This document shows, one piece after another, positions 40,821 to 52,530 of a stretch of DNA of 64,000 nucleotides. Made by a program: the position numbers and the translations under genes. The stretch spans positions 58,122,501 through 58,186,500 of the forward strand of contig NC_070606.1 in NCBI RefSeq assembly GCF_027172205.1. The letters run 5' to 3'. Source of the stretch: Podarcis raffonei (lineage: Eukaryota; Chordata; Lepidosauria; Squamata; Lacertidae). The notes beneath the pieces are model-generated. The model did no database searches, was not told the DNA's origin, and was given only the letters and a program-made list of their open reading frames with translations. The first letter of the stretch is position 1. Each line of letters opens with the position of its first letter.

Positions 40821-43322
40821 CTAGAAAGAAAATTAGGTAGATGAAATGTGGACCAATTCTTTTTCTGTTTGGAGAAATAAGATTCCCTGGGCACTTACAC
40901 CCAATTCCCAAGGATTTTTAGTTGATGAACCTCAATAAATCCACACACCCACCCTCTTACTCCTGAATGTTACAAACTAAGGCCTGATTTACAGCTCCTT
41001 GGTGTGTAATTCTTTCAGCAGATAGCACACATCAGTTGCTGCTGAGGGTTGCCTTAGAAGCCTTGTTGAGACAGAGTGTACCCTTCCCGCTGATTTTTAG
41101 GAACAAGTTTCACAGGAAATGCCAATAACAGACAACACCAATCTCTCGTTAACATGTCTCTAATGCAAAGCTGCATTTTCTATACTTACTGTATTCAGCA
41201 GTCAATGTAGGGACCCTGCACTGCTTTGGAGCAACGTAGAACACAATCCCAGGGTTCTGCCTGGCAAAGTCCACCACCTTTTCTTCAATGTATTCTCTAG
41301 AACAAAAAAGAAAGGAGTCATTGAGGTATTTAAATAACTGTTCTTATGAACAATTGAAGAAGAGCTCAGGAAAAGCTTCCACCACCATCTGCAATTGGGG
41401 GACTTCAACATCAATAATTCCCATTTGGCAGCATTGCAATCTACATAAACTGCAGGCCAGGTAAATATTTCTTCATTTACTATTCTGTGATTCTATACAA
41501 AACAATTCAGAACAACAGATAGGACATGCAATTCCCTTTTGGCAGCCACCTACAGACCTAAAACAGTTAGCCCAAATATTTAAAATATTAGTAGTATAAA
41601 CACACGGTACTAGGCAGGCCCTAGTTATAGTGTTTTAAATGCCTGCTAAAAATATTATTTCAACAGGCCTATCCCAACACATAGTTGGGATATGCGATTT
41701 TAATGTTCGCTAATTTTATCTGTGTTTTACTGATAATTGTTTTATGTGCATGGCTTAGAGGGGTTCCCCCCCCCTTTAAGCAGTTTAAACATTTTTCAAA
41801 ACAGATGAAAATGACCAGATTATAGTATGCCAGAAATATAAAGCAAGTGGGGCACTTTCTAGAGATGCATGAAGGCCAAAGACTTCAGTTTCATAAATAC
41901 ATACTCTTAATAAGCAAGCGAATCACAATCAAAAAGAATGGAAAAAATATTCAAAGCCATCAACCAAGTCAAATCTTTATTGCTCTTGGACATTACTTTA
42001 TTAATATGAGTCAGTAATATTTCTACCTGAATACAGTGGTACCTCGGGTTAAGAACTTAATTCGTTCTGGAGGTCCGTTCTTAACCTGAAACTGTTCTTA
42101 ACCTGAAGCACCACTTTAGCTAATGGGGCCTCCCGCTGCCGCCATGCTGCGGTGGCGTGATTTCTGTTCTCATCCTGAAGCAAAGTTCTTAACCCGAGGT
42201 ACTATTTCTGGGTTAGTGGAGTCTGTAACCCAAGGTACCACTGTACCAGCCACCTGATGTATAAAGACCCTCTTCCACAAAACACACAATTTCTCATATG
42301 CCTTGAAAACCTATTTGATTCTGAGCTATAAAGCTAAATGTCTAATGTTTTGATTTCTATATTAAGGAGTTTTTATAGTTTTGTGCAGATTAGGTCATGT
42401 TTTGACTATACAAATGTTTTAAGTTTTGTATCAAACTAGTATATATTTTATTGAATGACATTGAATACATTGCAGCAGCCTTTGGCTATAAGCAATAAAC
42501 TTGACCGACTGACTGACACACATGTATTCCCCCCCCCCCGCCCCGATCCTAACCTGGAAACTTCAAACTGAATTTCAAGGCCCTAAAAAGTAAGAATTCA
42601 GTGACCCCCTTGGCTCAGATATGAAAGTCAATACAGTATTCCAGTGGCTATTCCTCTTCCCTCCTCCTCCCTCTTTCTTTTTTTGCACCATGTATTTTAC
42701 CTTTTAATGGGGGGGGCAGGGACTGTCTCTTTTTAAATTGAACCATACTTACTTTATCATAAATGTGCAATATAAATTTTTACTTATCAGTCAGTCAATA
42801 AGAACTCAATAGTGCTACACAGTGCTTTTTTTCTTTAAAAATGTTTAGGGGCACTCTCATTTTGACTCAAGAAAATCACCCTTTTATAGTTCAAATCGGG
42901 GGAAATAAATACTACAGTAAGCGGACAAAAGTACTGTACGAAGATTCACAAATGTTTAGGGGTATGCGTGCCACTGCGTCACCCCAGGGGGGGGGAAAAC
43001 GTTTTTGGGAGCCTCTCAGCTGAAGGGCAGAGTGCAACGGCCCACGACTGCAAAGAGAGGCTGCAGCATCCGCGTTGCGCAGAGCCGAAGAGTCAAGCCC
43101 CGCTCGAAGCCCTTCTATGGAGGAGACCAGCAAAGGGCGCTGCGGTGAAGCCAGAGCCCCGGCACCTCTTTGCGGGGGGGAAGCAGCCTACCTGGCGCCC
43201 CGCGAGCTCGGCGCATCCCGGCTGACCGTCAAGGTGAGGCGCTGCAGCTGCCCCACGTAGCGGCCCACCCCGTTCCTCAAGACGCTGGCCAGGAAGCGGC
43301 TCGGGGTGCCTCGGCCGGTCAT
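40591..43322 (-). CDS. MRPL43: MRPL43, mitochondrial large ribosomal subunit protein mL43, three exons
   Basis: Component of the mitochondrial ribosome large subunit, of the L51/S25/CI-B8 thioredoxin-like family. The exons, read on the minus strand, are 43322-43192, 41296-41190 and 40820-40591 (131, 107 and 230 bases). They join into 468 bases, or 155 residues plus TAA. The N-terminus [20 protein letters not shown] matches my recollection of human [20 protein letters not shown], and the C-terminal half contains [20 protein letters not shown]. The protein ends [17 protein letters not shown], so its tail is the short form and not the longer alternative tails known in human. It is divergent from TWNK and convergent with SEMA4G. 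A likely poly(A) signal lies at 40186-40181 (minus strand). Confidence 0.96.
41190..41296 (-). CDS. MRPL43: MRPL43 exon 2
   Basis: The exon encodes [35 protein letters not shown] between a TTGTTCTAG acceptor and a GTAAGT donor. The frame joins exons 1 and 3 exactly. Confidence 0.94.
41297..43191 (-). other. MRPL43: MRPL43 intron 1
   Basis: 1.9 kb containing the MITE at 42034 and, near 42400-42500, a degenerate LINE-like tail (TTGGCTATAAGCAATAAA). Confidence 0.55.
42034..42243 (+). mobile_element. Tc1/mariner-like MITE, family A copy 3, in MRPL43 intron 1
   Basis: Same family as the copy at 37, with TA flanks at 42032-42033 and 42244-42245. It is shorter because part of the inner right end is missing. 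Confidence 0.87.
43192..43322 (-). CDS. MRPL43: MRPL43 exon 1
   Basis: ATG is at 43322-43320 and the GTAGGC donor follows 43192. The exon encodes [40 protein letters not shown] and RGA plus a split Arg codon. Confidence 0.95.
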
Positions 43323-44233
43323 GGCACATGAAAGCGGGATGGGAGCAGGTTGGCCGCCTCCCTCTCCTCCTCACCGGAAGGAGAAGCAGCGGAGGAAGTG
43401 ACGCAGAGAGGGCGCTAGCGCCCTAGAGCTACTCTGGCGGGAAAATCCTACGAAGGCTCTGACGGTCACTTTTTACGCCCGTCTTTTCTTTGCCTGCCTG
43501 GTAGAAATAGCCAAAGTCAGCGCTAGTCTGTGCACTTAGAAGCGCCTCTCGCTCAATTATACACTCGCCAAGTGCTAAGGTGGGAATGACGCCTCCATTC
43601 TTTCCTATCTCTATATGCCTGGCTCGACGTTTGAGGCCAGGATCCCCGCACGGAAGTGACGTTTCCGTGTTGTGTTGTTGTTCCGGGGCGCGGCGATCGC
43701 GCGCTCTCTGCAGCCGCACGTGGGGGGGAAGGATGATGCTCGATCCGAGACAGGCGCGGAGCTCTCCCATCGCGCGGTGACAGGAGGGCGGGAGGGAGGG
43801 CAGGTGCTGCTTGTTGCAGCGGATCGGGGCTTCCTTCAAAGCGGCCGGTTGCCGGGGGCTGAAATCTGGGGCTGCCGTCTCTTTGCCCATCGCAAGGCAA
43901 AGCGGGGTTATGCGGCGGGACTTGCGCCGCGAGCGAGGAAGCGGCGAGAGGGCGAGTCCCTGCGAGGTGGTTGGGGTGGCCGGGAGGGAAGCGGCGAGAC
44001 GGAGGAGGGGATGGTTGAGGACGGGGTTGTTTCTCTGACGAAGGCGGTGTGCGCGCTCGTGTGATTAGGAGGGAGAGGTATTATGGCAAGGTAAAATAAG
44101 GCAGTCTCGATATGGGAGAGCTTGCTCTTGGGGGAAGGTTTCCCAGCAGAAGTTTTTAGTGTGCCAGTCTGGAAGGTTACTGCCTTGAGAGGATGCTCTT
44201 GGCAGGCATCTTTCTGCCACTGGTACAGAAAAA
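43323..44233. promoter_or_regulatory. Shared bidirectional promoter region of MRPL43 and TWNK
   Basis: A GC- and CpG-rich spacer lies between two divergent start codons. The ETS-plus-CRE-like motif GGAAGTGACG occurs at 43394-43403 and, as GGAAGTGACGT, at 43652-43662. CCGGAAG is at 43374-43380. A perfect 16-base palindrome AGGGCGCTAGCGCCCT is at 43409-43424. The human MRPL43 and TWNK genes are known to be arranged head to head with a shared promoter; the use here is inferred. Transcription starts cannot be placed, and open frames across the region look like GC-rich noise. Confidence 0.75.
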
Positions 44234-45440
44234 ATGTGGTTCCTCACCCGCTCCTTGTGCAGTCTTTCAAGCCACTGGCCCCTTAGGGGCAGGCTGATCC
44301 TTGCAGGGAGCGAATCCTGCAGATCTTACAAGAAAGAGACGCTTCCGTCCCCAGAAGGGCCGATCCCCCCAGTTTCAGTCACAGAGATTCGCCAGTATCT
44401 GAGGGCGCAGGGCATCCCCTTTCATGATGGCTATAGTTGTCTTCACGTGCCCAGTATTTTTGTGGAGGAGCAGCAGCAGGTCCGCCATAGCTACAGCCTC
44501 TTCATCGACAAGACCACTGGCCGCTTTTTGTGCACAGCTTCATTGGCTGAAGGTAACTGGCAAGACTTTCAGGCCAGTGTAGAGTTGCGACATAAAGGGA
44601 TGGCTGTGGGTGGCCTGGAAGAGGCCAGTGGGCAAAGAGACCAAGATGGGAAAGATGCCATGCATATATGGGAACGAGCCCTGCCTCTCTGGGAACTGCT
44701 GGATGAGCAGGAGACGCAGGAGGCCAAGGCTATGTTCGGCATTTCCAATGTCTCAAATGCCACACTCAAACGGTTTGGAGTACGTTACTTGCGGACAGCG
44801 CGGACCTTGGTTTTCCCTTGGTTCAGCCCCCGTGGCACCAGCCTGAAGGGGTTAAAGCTTCTGGGAGTTGAGCACCAAGGGGAAATGGTGCACTATGTGG
44901 AGAACACCCTACCTCGCCCTGCGGCCTATCACAACCTCTTTGGATTGCCTCTGATCAGCCGACGAGATACAGAAGTTGTACTGACTGGCCGTGAGCTGGA
45001 CACATTGGTGCTGCACCAGGTGACTGGGCTACCCACTTTGGCCCTGCCCCGGGGGATTTCCTGCCTCCCGCCAGCCCTTCTCCCCTACTTAGAACAGTTC
45101 AAGCGGATCACCCTGTGGTTAGGGGAGGACCTCCGCTCCTGGGAAGCTGCCAAACTCTTTGCCCGCAAGCTGAACCCAAAGCGTTGTTCTTTGGTGCGGC
45201 CAAGTGACCAACAACTACAGCCCCTGGAAGCTTTCACCCAGGGCATGAACCTCACCAAGATTCTGCGCTCCGCTCTACCAGCTGGCCACAAGTCCATCAT
45301 TTCATTTCGCCAGCTGCGGGAAGAGGTGCTTGGGGAGCTGGCCAATGTGGAGCAGGTGGCAGGTGTCAAGTGGGCTCGTTTTCCAGAACTGAACAAACTC
45401 CTCAAGGGCCATCGAAAAGGGGAGCTCACTGTATTCACAG
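44234..45440 (+). CDS. TWNK: TWNK exon 1: presequence, primase-like domain, linker
   Basis: A large first coding exon of 402 codons plus one base, ending [10 protein letters not shown] and the first base of the Walker A glycine, at GTGTGG. Blocks such as [20 protein letters not shown] and [15 protein letters not shown] match vertebrate Twinkle. A (TG)n(GA)n microsatellite starts 41 bp after the donor. Confidence 0.96.
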
Positions 45441-45477
45441 GTGTGGTTTGTGGCACTTTAACTCTCATTCTCCATTC

Positions 45478-45545
<68 letters not shown>

Positions 45546-48500
45546 TGTGAGTGTGTGTTCCCTTGTAAATCTCAGCTGGGTGTCTTCCCTAGGGTCTCTT
45601 CAAAGGATACTGCCAGTAGCTGACTGACTTTTCATTCACAAGTCATTTACAATCAAAGGCTTATTGAGCCTTCAATTAGAAAATGATGCAGTATGCTTTA
45701 GTACTGTGTGGTTCTTGGATTTGTTGTTGTTGTTGTAATGCCTGCTTGCCAGCTCAATGACTTGTTGCAGAGTTGGGCTACCTCAATCTGGTGGCTCTTG
45801 AGCTGTCCGTTTTTTCCTTCAGGAATGTAAGGAGTCTAACCTATATTTTGCTATTTTCTGCCTTGGACCAATTTTCATGTCACTACTTGCCATGAATGCT
45901 GATTGCCGTTACTCCCACTAAATAACTGGGTTGTTTTTTTGTTTACATCAGAAGTGGGTGGTCTTTCAGAAGAAAGGGCGTGTTGGTCTACACATGAAAA
46001 CTCAAGGTGAAAACCATCTATCCTGTAGGTTGCAACAGCCTGTCCTCATATTAATTTTATCCTGTCTGTGGAACAGGCCCAACGGGCAGTGGGAAGACAA
46101 CCTTCATCAGTGAATATGCCTTGGACCTCTGCACACAGGGAGTGAACACTTTGTGGGGCAGCTTTGAGATCAACAATGTGCGCTTGGCCAAGATCATGCT
46201 TACCCAGTTTGCCATGGGGAGGCTGGAAGAGCAGCTGGAAAAGTATGACGAGTGGGCAGACAAGTTTGAGGATCTTCCGCTCTACTTCATGACTTTCCAC
46301 GGGCATCAGAATATCAAGTAAGGTTCAGGGTGGCAGCTTACCTCCTGCATGTCATGGCTTAATGTTCTTGATGTGATGCAGTGGTGGGCATGAAGCAATG
46401 TTTTAGTTGTTCAGATGCTAAGGCCGCATTCCTGTTCATATTTCCACGTGTGACCCTTATTTCAATCTCTCCTTTTTCAGGATTGATGATGAAAGATGTG
46501 TGTGTAATTGTGATGGTCTCTTCCATGCAGGACAGTGATAGACACCATGCTGCATGCTGTGTACATGTATGATATCAGTCATGTGATCATCGACAATCTC
46601 CAGTTCATGATGGGCCAGGAACAGCTCAATGTGGACAGGTAAGCTCTCCCCCATGCATTCATCCTTTGGCCTAGACTCTTTTTTTTTTACAACACTGTAT
46701 TTCTCCTCTACCTTCTTTAAAAAATGACTTGGTGTGTCACTTATTTATAGTGACATGAAAATAATTGTAATCATGCCGGTGCAAACAGTAGTCCTGACTG
46801 AGAGTGAATTTCTTTCTTAACCATAGATAAGCATTCTTTTGGTAGTGACAGTAACTACAGTTAGGCCTTCTAGTCATTTTTATGTTTTATTTTTTGTGGT
46901 CATTTTATGGTACTGTATTTGGATTTTAAAAGTTGTACTGTGTTTTAAGTGTCTTGTAAGTCACCTTGAGACTTTATAAAAAGCAGTGAACATAATAAAT
47001 AAATAGGGACATGTTCAAGAGGAAAATAGTGTCTCTCACTATGAAAATGTGCAGTTCTTCTTTTCATCTTCTACTAATATTCATTTCCCCTCTCTAGCAG
47101 GTAAACATCAAGTAACCTTTCTTTTCAAATTGTGTTCTTTGTACTTCACCATTCATGTGTCTAATGTAATTACTTTTGCTACAAGGTATATTTATTCCAC
47201 CATGTTGCCATTCTAGGCTTGCTGTGCAAGACTACATAGTGGGTGCCTTCCGGAAGTTTGCCACAGAAAACAGCTGCCACGTCACTGTGGTCATTCACCC
47301 CCGGAAAGAAGATGAAGAGAGGGAGTTGCAGACGGCCTCGATTTTTGGGTCTGCAAAGGTGAGAATTTGTGTGGAAGTGGGCAAATTTGGTCTTTGGAGA
47401 GCTTATATTTCTAGCTTAGCTCAAAGTGTGTGTACTTTATCCTTAACCATCAAGAGTTCATTGCACCACTCTGTATCCCTAACATAGTGGCTGTTGGAAT
47501 TGCTAAGTCTGGTATGCAATTCTCTGTCCCTTTGATCCCTTCTGGCTATAGTGGGTATGGGTAACCTGTGGACCTTCAGATGTTGTTGGGCTACCACTTC
47601 CATCACCCCTGGTTATCGTGGATGGGGCTGATAGGAGTTGGTGGCCAACAGCATCTTGAGAACCACAGGTTCCCCATGTCTGGCCCATAAGAATCCATTT
47701 TTTCTGCATATTTGGGGTTGTCTAACTAGACAACCCATAGTCAGATGATTTAACCATCTTCTGCCTAGCAACTCCTAGTGACAGAAGTAGGACGGCTTCA
47801 GCTGGCACCCTTTGATGTACTTGTGCTTAATTTTCTCCCGTTACAGTCAGTGGGATTAAAGTGCTTACTCGTTTATTAGATTGTATCGTTCTCACTTTTA
47901 AAGAGAAGTGCCATTATTTTTGATCCAATGAAGATACCTACATTGTGGTTATTGATCCTTAGCTGGCTGGAGGATCTGAGAAAAATACTGCATGTCTCAA
48001 CTTGTTGCGAATTGTTTGCGGGGAAAACTGTGCAGATAACCTGGGGAAAGTGTAGCAAGATCACCTGACTGGCCTAAGACCCATCACATTCAGTACAATT
48101 GCATTCATATTGCATGTACTCTAAATCTGCTTTTTTTTTTTAGCTGCAGGCTGCTGCTCCTCATACTGCTGAGCTACATTCCATGCTGTACAAAATGGCC
48201 GCCCCTTCTCCCCTCAAACAATAACTTTCCCTCTGCGTCTCTTGCGCAGGCCAGCCAGGAAGCCGACAACGTGCTGATCCTGCAGGACAGGAAGCTGGTG
48301 ACAGGCCCAGGAAAGCGCTATCTACAGGTCTCCAAGAATCGCTTTGATGGGGATGTGGGAGTCTTTCCCCTGGAGTTCAGCAAAGCATCCCTCACCTTTT
48401 CTACCCCCGTCAAAGGCAAAGCCAAGCTGAAGAAGGTAAAGGATGACAATGGTGTGCCTGCCAAGAAACCAGCAGGTGCCGGTGGAGCTTCGAAGAAGCA

Positions 48501-48582
48501 GAGGTCTCAGTCCCCCAGCAGCACAGCCCCTGCCCCAGGGACCTCTCCTGATGAGCCCATCAAACCAGGAGGAGGAGCGTAG
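44234..48582 (+). CDS. TWNK: TWNK, Twinkle mitochondrial DNA helicase, five exons
   Basis: Hexameric 5'-3' helicase that unwinds mtDNA for polymerase gamma at the mitochondrial replication fork. The exons 44234-45440, 46077-46317, 46531-46638, 47217-47358 and 48250-48582 join into 676 residues plus TAG, against about 684 in human. The N-terminus ([20 protein letters not shown]) is basic and Ser/Leu-rich, like a mitochondrial presequence. Residues about 45-350 form the primase-related domain, and I see no zinc-binding cysteine cluster, as is usual in animals. The linker ([18 protein letters not shown]) leads to the RecA-like domain, with Walker [10 protein letters not shown] at 403-411, Walker [10 protein letters not shown] at 500-508 and VIHPRKED near 545. 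The tail is lysine/proline-rich. The ATG has A at -3, and the start agrees with mammalian MWVLLRS. Confidence 0.97.
45482..45543 (+). repeat. (TG)14(GA)17 compound microsatellite in TWNK intron 1
   Basis: Begins 41 bp after the exon 1 donor, with a pure switch from TG to GA. Confidence 0.92.
46077..46317 (+). CDS. TWNK: TWNK exon 2: Walker A
   Basis: The exon encodes [40 protein letters not shown] and [15 protein letters not shown]. The nucleotide-binding P-loop is formed across the exon 1/2 junction. Acceptor GGAACAG, donor GTAAGG. Confidence 0.95.
46531..46638 (+). CDS. TWNK: TWNK exon 3: Walker B
   Basis: The exon encodes [35 protein letters not shown] with split Lys and Arg codons at its ends. 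VIIDNLQF is the Walker B strand of the RecA-like core. Confidence 0.95.
46860..47010 (+). repeat. LINE/SINE 3'-tail remnant in TWNK intron 3
   Basis: TCTTGTAAGTCACCTTGAGA and a AATAAATAAATAGG tail match a tail type seen elsewhere (16005-16075, GGTAAGCCACTTTGG...ATATAAATAAATA). The family assignment is uncertain. Confidence 0.45.
47217..47358 (+). CDS. TWNK: TWNK exon 4
   Basis: The exon encodes [40 protein letters not shown] and SIFGSAK, including the conserved HPRKED and GSAKA(S)Q segments of the DnaB-like core. Acceptor CATTCTAG, donor GTGAGA. Confidence 0.95.
47551..47686. repeat. Palindromic short repeat P, in TWNK intron 4
   Basis: GTAACCTGTGGACCTTCAGA, TGTTGTTGGGCTACCACTTC and the inverted end CCACAGGTTCCCCATGTCTG. 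Confidence 0.6.
48250..48582 (+). CDS. TWNK: TWNK exon 5 (last coding exon)
   Basis: The exon encodes [40 protein letters not shown] and [10 protein letters not shown], then a variable Lys/Pro/Ser-rich tail of about 55 residues ending EPIKPGGGA and TAG. Confidence 0.95.
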   Translation, partial: ASQEADNVLILQDRKLVTGPGKRYLQVSKNRFDGDVGVFPLEFSKASLTFSTPVKGKAKLKKVKDDNGVPAKKPAGAGGASKKQRSQSPSSTAPAPGTSPDEPIKPGGGA

Positions 48583-49748
48583 GACTTGGAAAAGGGTTGG
48601 AAGCCAGCAAAATCACTGCCTCACATCTGATCATAGGAATAATCATTGGACTGCAAAGAAAGGCACTGGCGGGATATTTCCTGCTTGGTTGCCTGTTTTC
48701 CGTTGGGATAATGTGCTGGAAATCTGTATGACAAATCTGTGGGGTTGTCACAGGATTTCCAGTATCCTTTTACTAATCAAGCAATAATCTGGAGAGGAAA
48801 CTTAAATACCTGCCTCATGCCACCCAAGAGGCAACTACTGGGTGGCTCCATTAGTGCAACACAGAGGAGATTGTGCTGTTGGTGCAGGGAAGTAGCTTTG
48901 TTTTGCCGTCTTTGGCTTAGCCTTGGCCTGGACTCAGTAGCTGCAAAGAGTGAAGACTATATCAAAAGGAACATTGAAAGTACTTCCAAGTTGTTTTGTG
49001 TATTTCTTGCACTCGTATGCATACAGAAAAATGGTTTGCTGCAGCCTAGTAAAGTGTTAGATCCCTGGCATGGGATCAGAGGGCACTTGCTGTACGCACA
49101 TGCATTGTAAAAATCACTGGTTAAAATTGCAATTGTTGCAACAGGAACTGTGCTTTCTCTCCTAATCTCAGGGGTGGAATTAAAGTGAGAATGATTAAAT
49201 TGAGCCGAGGAGGAGTCAGCAAATCCTGAGATTTAAATGAGCCATGGTTTCGGCAAAGGGGATTGACAAAGCACTTAGCTGTGGAGGTTGAGTAAACAGT
49301 TGGCACAAAGGTAAATCGCTCTGAAATGCCCTTCCTTCCTTCAAATTATTTCTTATATGCCTGTTCCATACTGGCTCTGGACTTTACAGTTCTAGCCTAA
49401 TGTGAGTTCAGGAGAGGAGATTACTTGAAGGAAAAAACGCACTATTAATGTATTCCAAAGGGGGCTGTTGAAATGCTGTCATTAAGAAAAGTAGCAACTT
49501 TGTTGAAAAAGCCTTTTCTAAAGCATTCATGGTTCTCTCAAACTTTTGGATCAATCTCCCTGGTTTTGAGGCTGAGTGGATTTGGGTTTTGTCCACTTCA
49601 GTTTTAGCACCAAGAGATACCTCTGTTTAGGATATAAACATGTAGAAATGCTGCTTTTTGAAAACCTATCTCACAACTGACTCTGATCAATGCATAAGCT
49701 GAAATGCTTATGGAAGTAAAAATGTGTTCCCTCAACCTTTATGACTTT
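48583..49748 (+). other. TWNK: TWNK 3' UTR (inferred)
   Basis: Unique-looking sequence between the TWNK stop and the AATAAA at 49749. I see no recognised repeat or open frame of note in it. Confidence 0.45.
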
Positions 49749-49754
49749 AATAAA
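49749..49754 (+). terminator. Candidate TWNK poly(A) signal
   Basis: AATAAA about 1.17 kb after the TWNK stop. It implies a 3' UTR of about 1.2 kb (48583 to about 49775). I noticed no earlier canonical signal. Confidence 0.5.
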
Positions 49755-50200
49755 CTGAACGACTCTTACGGGGCGGAGGGGCAGGAATCCAGACTAATTC
49801 TGACTGTGATTTGGTTTGGCCATGCACACACTGTCTTTTAACGGTATTTGAAATTATGCATTCTAGAAATTACGGGTTAATTGACATTGTGTTGGATGTT
49901 GTGTCATTTATTTAAATTAAAAACAGTACAGTTTGTACTTAATGTGTGCTGTTCCTTATACTGTCCACAAGAGGCCAGCCTGTTCAAATGGAAGATTTAC
50001 ATAATATTCCCATGCTAACCCACAGTACCTCCATCACGTGCCAAGCACTGGCATGCTTCTTTGAGCTCTGAAATCGCAGACACGAGTATAGCAGCAAGTT
50101 CACTAAAACAGGCGATTTGTGATGTTACTAGCAGTATCATCTAGCCTAAGATTCCCTAGATTTAATGTCCCTGATAGATGCTCAACTACGGTACTCTTCC

Positions 50201-50230
<30 letters not shown>
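50201..50230 (+). repeat. (TAA)10 microsatellite
   Basis: Perfect trinucleotide run downstream of TWNK. Confidence 0.9.
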
Positions 50231-50231
<1 letters not shown>

Positions 50232-50654
50232 CAGGTAACTAACTTCCATAACCTTCCAAGTTCTTATTCTTGCAATTAAGAGGATCCCTCACTCAACCCA
50301 AATATGTATATTAATCCACCTTGAGCCTCTTTCCTGCTTGTCCTGTTCTGATGTTGCTCAGCAGCTGTTACCCTTTTTATTTGGGCCTGCATTTTAGCTA
50401 GTTAAGAACTTCTGTAATTATCAGCATTGCCTGCAAATGAAAATACTTACTTCTGCCTTTGCTCCAGTAACCTGACCTTGTATTTAAGCAACCACTGAAT
50501 AAGAGCAGACCTCAGGAAGCATAGAAGGACCAGCAGAAGTGATGCAGGAGATGTTTGGGAGTGATAGTTTTTGTGAGACAACATGTAGGGGTGTGGCGAG
50601 AGCAACCCTTTCCATCTGATCTTAGGGTTTCAGGGCTTAATTTGTAGGCTATAA

Positions 50655-50735
50655 GCACTCCTTGATCATTGGCTATGCTAACTGCGGCTGATGTGAATTG
50701 TAGCCCAAAATGTCTGGAGGACACCAGGTTGAATC
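50655..50735. repeat. Palindromic short repeat P, partial
   Basis: CTTGATCATTGGCTATGCTA, GGCTGATGTGAATTGTAGCC and CAAAATGTCTGGAGGACACC; right part only. Confidence 0.5.
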
Positions 50736-51064
50736 AAGGGTTAGTTGAAGGTGATGATTTATGCCATTGCCAATAGAAAAGAGCAGCAGGTCCACACATA
50801 GTTTGTTATAATGCTGAGCGCATAATTACCCACTAATGGGATGGCAGCCATGTGTTTCTTAAATGGACTTCCATCAACCTTTAAAAGTATACTTCCTTTT
50901 GCATGAACGTGGCTGTGTTGTATCTTTAATCTCTTTTGCCTACTCTTGAGTTGGACATCATTTTGGTAAAATGCATGGGGAAATTTAAGAGTTCCATCCT
51001 GCACTTTGTAGTAACATTAGGAATCCGCCTTCCACTGCATCAGACCTCCAGCATGGTCTACTGT

Positions 51065-51170
51065 CTTCAACCATGGTTCCCCAGATGTTGTGTTGGACTA
51101 CAACTCCCACCATTGCTGACCACTGGCTTTGATGTAGTCCAACAATTTCGGGCCCAGCACTGGAGAACAG
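51065..51170. repeat. Palindromic short repeat P
   Basis: CCCCAGATGTTGTGTTGGAC, TACAACTCCCACCATTGCTG and ATGTAGTCCAACAATTTCGG. Confidence 0.6.
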
Positions 51171-51577
51171 AGGTCTGCTGCACTGACTGACAGCAGCTCT
51201 CCAGACAGGAATATTTCCCAGCCCTCCCTGCAGAGCCTGGGGACTGAAGCTGGGACCTTATGCATGCAATGTGTGATCTCTACCCCTTCCTCTCAGTTCT
51301 GTCTCATTGGTCCAAGCAGTGCCAATTCCAGCTTTTTGGGGTGGGTGAGTGGGCCTGGACGAAGTGCTGTCAGTGGGCCTCATTCATGAGCATGGTTGCC
51401 ACTGCCTATTTGCTTACCTTTCCCCTTGGGTCCAATTGGTACCGCCTCCCAGAGGGAAAGAACAAGAAGTGTGTAAACCATTGTTCTTTCTCCTTGCTCC
51501 TCTCACTACTGGCTTGCTCAAGGGAGGTAGCAGCAGGGTCAAGCAGAAGATTCAAGAGGCTGCAGAAAGGACAGTTA

Positions 51578-51705
51578 ACCTGTAGTCCTCCAGGTGATGT
51601 TGGACTCCAACTCCCATCAGCCCTAGCAAGCCTGGCCAATGGTTAGGGATGGTCAAAGTTGCCGTCCAAGAGCAGCAGGAGAGTCATGCATTCCCCATCC
51701 CAGGG
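51578..51705. repeat. Palindromic short repeat P
   Basis: GTAGTCCTCCAGGTGATGTT, GGACTCCAACTCCCATCAGC and GGCCAATGGTTAGGGATGG. Confidence 0.6.
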
Positions 51706-52530
51706 CTATCATGAGTGGCAGTGAACACCCCTGCTGGAGGCATAAGCCCAAAGAGAACTATAAACTGACTGAACTGAAGAGTTGCTGAATTAAACGGCAT
51801 CCCTGTCAATCTGGTTGCTGAAATATAAAAGGGTTCAGTCGCTTCTTGTGTAGAGCTATGTGGGGTCTGGAGAGGAAGTCTTGGCATTTTGTTGAATGCC
51901 TCTGGCGCCCAAGGCCTCTTGTGCCATTTTGTTGCTCTGCTTTGCCAAGCCTGGAAAGCATTGCTGGAGCCGGACAGTCCTGCACCTCTCCAGATCAGCA
52001 CCGTCAAGTCTCTGGCACGAGGCCTAACTGCTATGAGAGGAAAGTTAACTTCCTTCAGGGCTCTCTGCAAGGGTCTGGTGGCACAAAGACCCTGCCAAAC
52101 AGCTGTGCCGGGTCTGTTTTCATGGTCTGACACAGACCTCTGTTTTCTCACACTTGCCCTCATTTGTGTCAGAAAGCTACATGCCTGGGGGTATGATCAG
52201 GTCAGGGTGAGGTGAAGAGAGAAGGTGCAACCTTTCTCTAGTAATATCCTTTTCTCTATGGCTAGGTTGTTTTAGACTGTTCCTCCCCTCCCCTTAGCAG
52301 CAATTCTTTTCCCTCCATGTCAATGTTTGAATTGCAGAAGGGAACCAGCCTAATCTTTTGCGATGGGCCCTGCTTAGAAAGGCTACAGGAAGGACACGGT
52401 TGTCTAAAACAGGCCAGCGGGGAGAAGAGGGGGCTTGTGGATTTTATTATGGGACTCTTCCAGCTTCCTCCCTATAACTTTAAGTGCTGGTTTTGTTCCC
52501 TTCCTACATACTGGCCTTTATCAACCTAGT

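Noticed and set aside
43672-44064. 130-codon frame between MRPL43 and TWNK
   Set aside because: It lies in the GC-rich shared promoter/5' leader, and its Gly/Arg-rich composition is typical of a random frame in a CpG island.
51684-52163. 159-codon minus-strand frame downstream of TWNK
   Set aside because: Low-complexity composition, no recognisable domain and no splice-site context.
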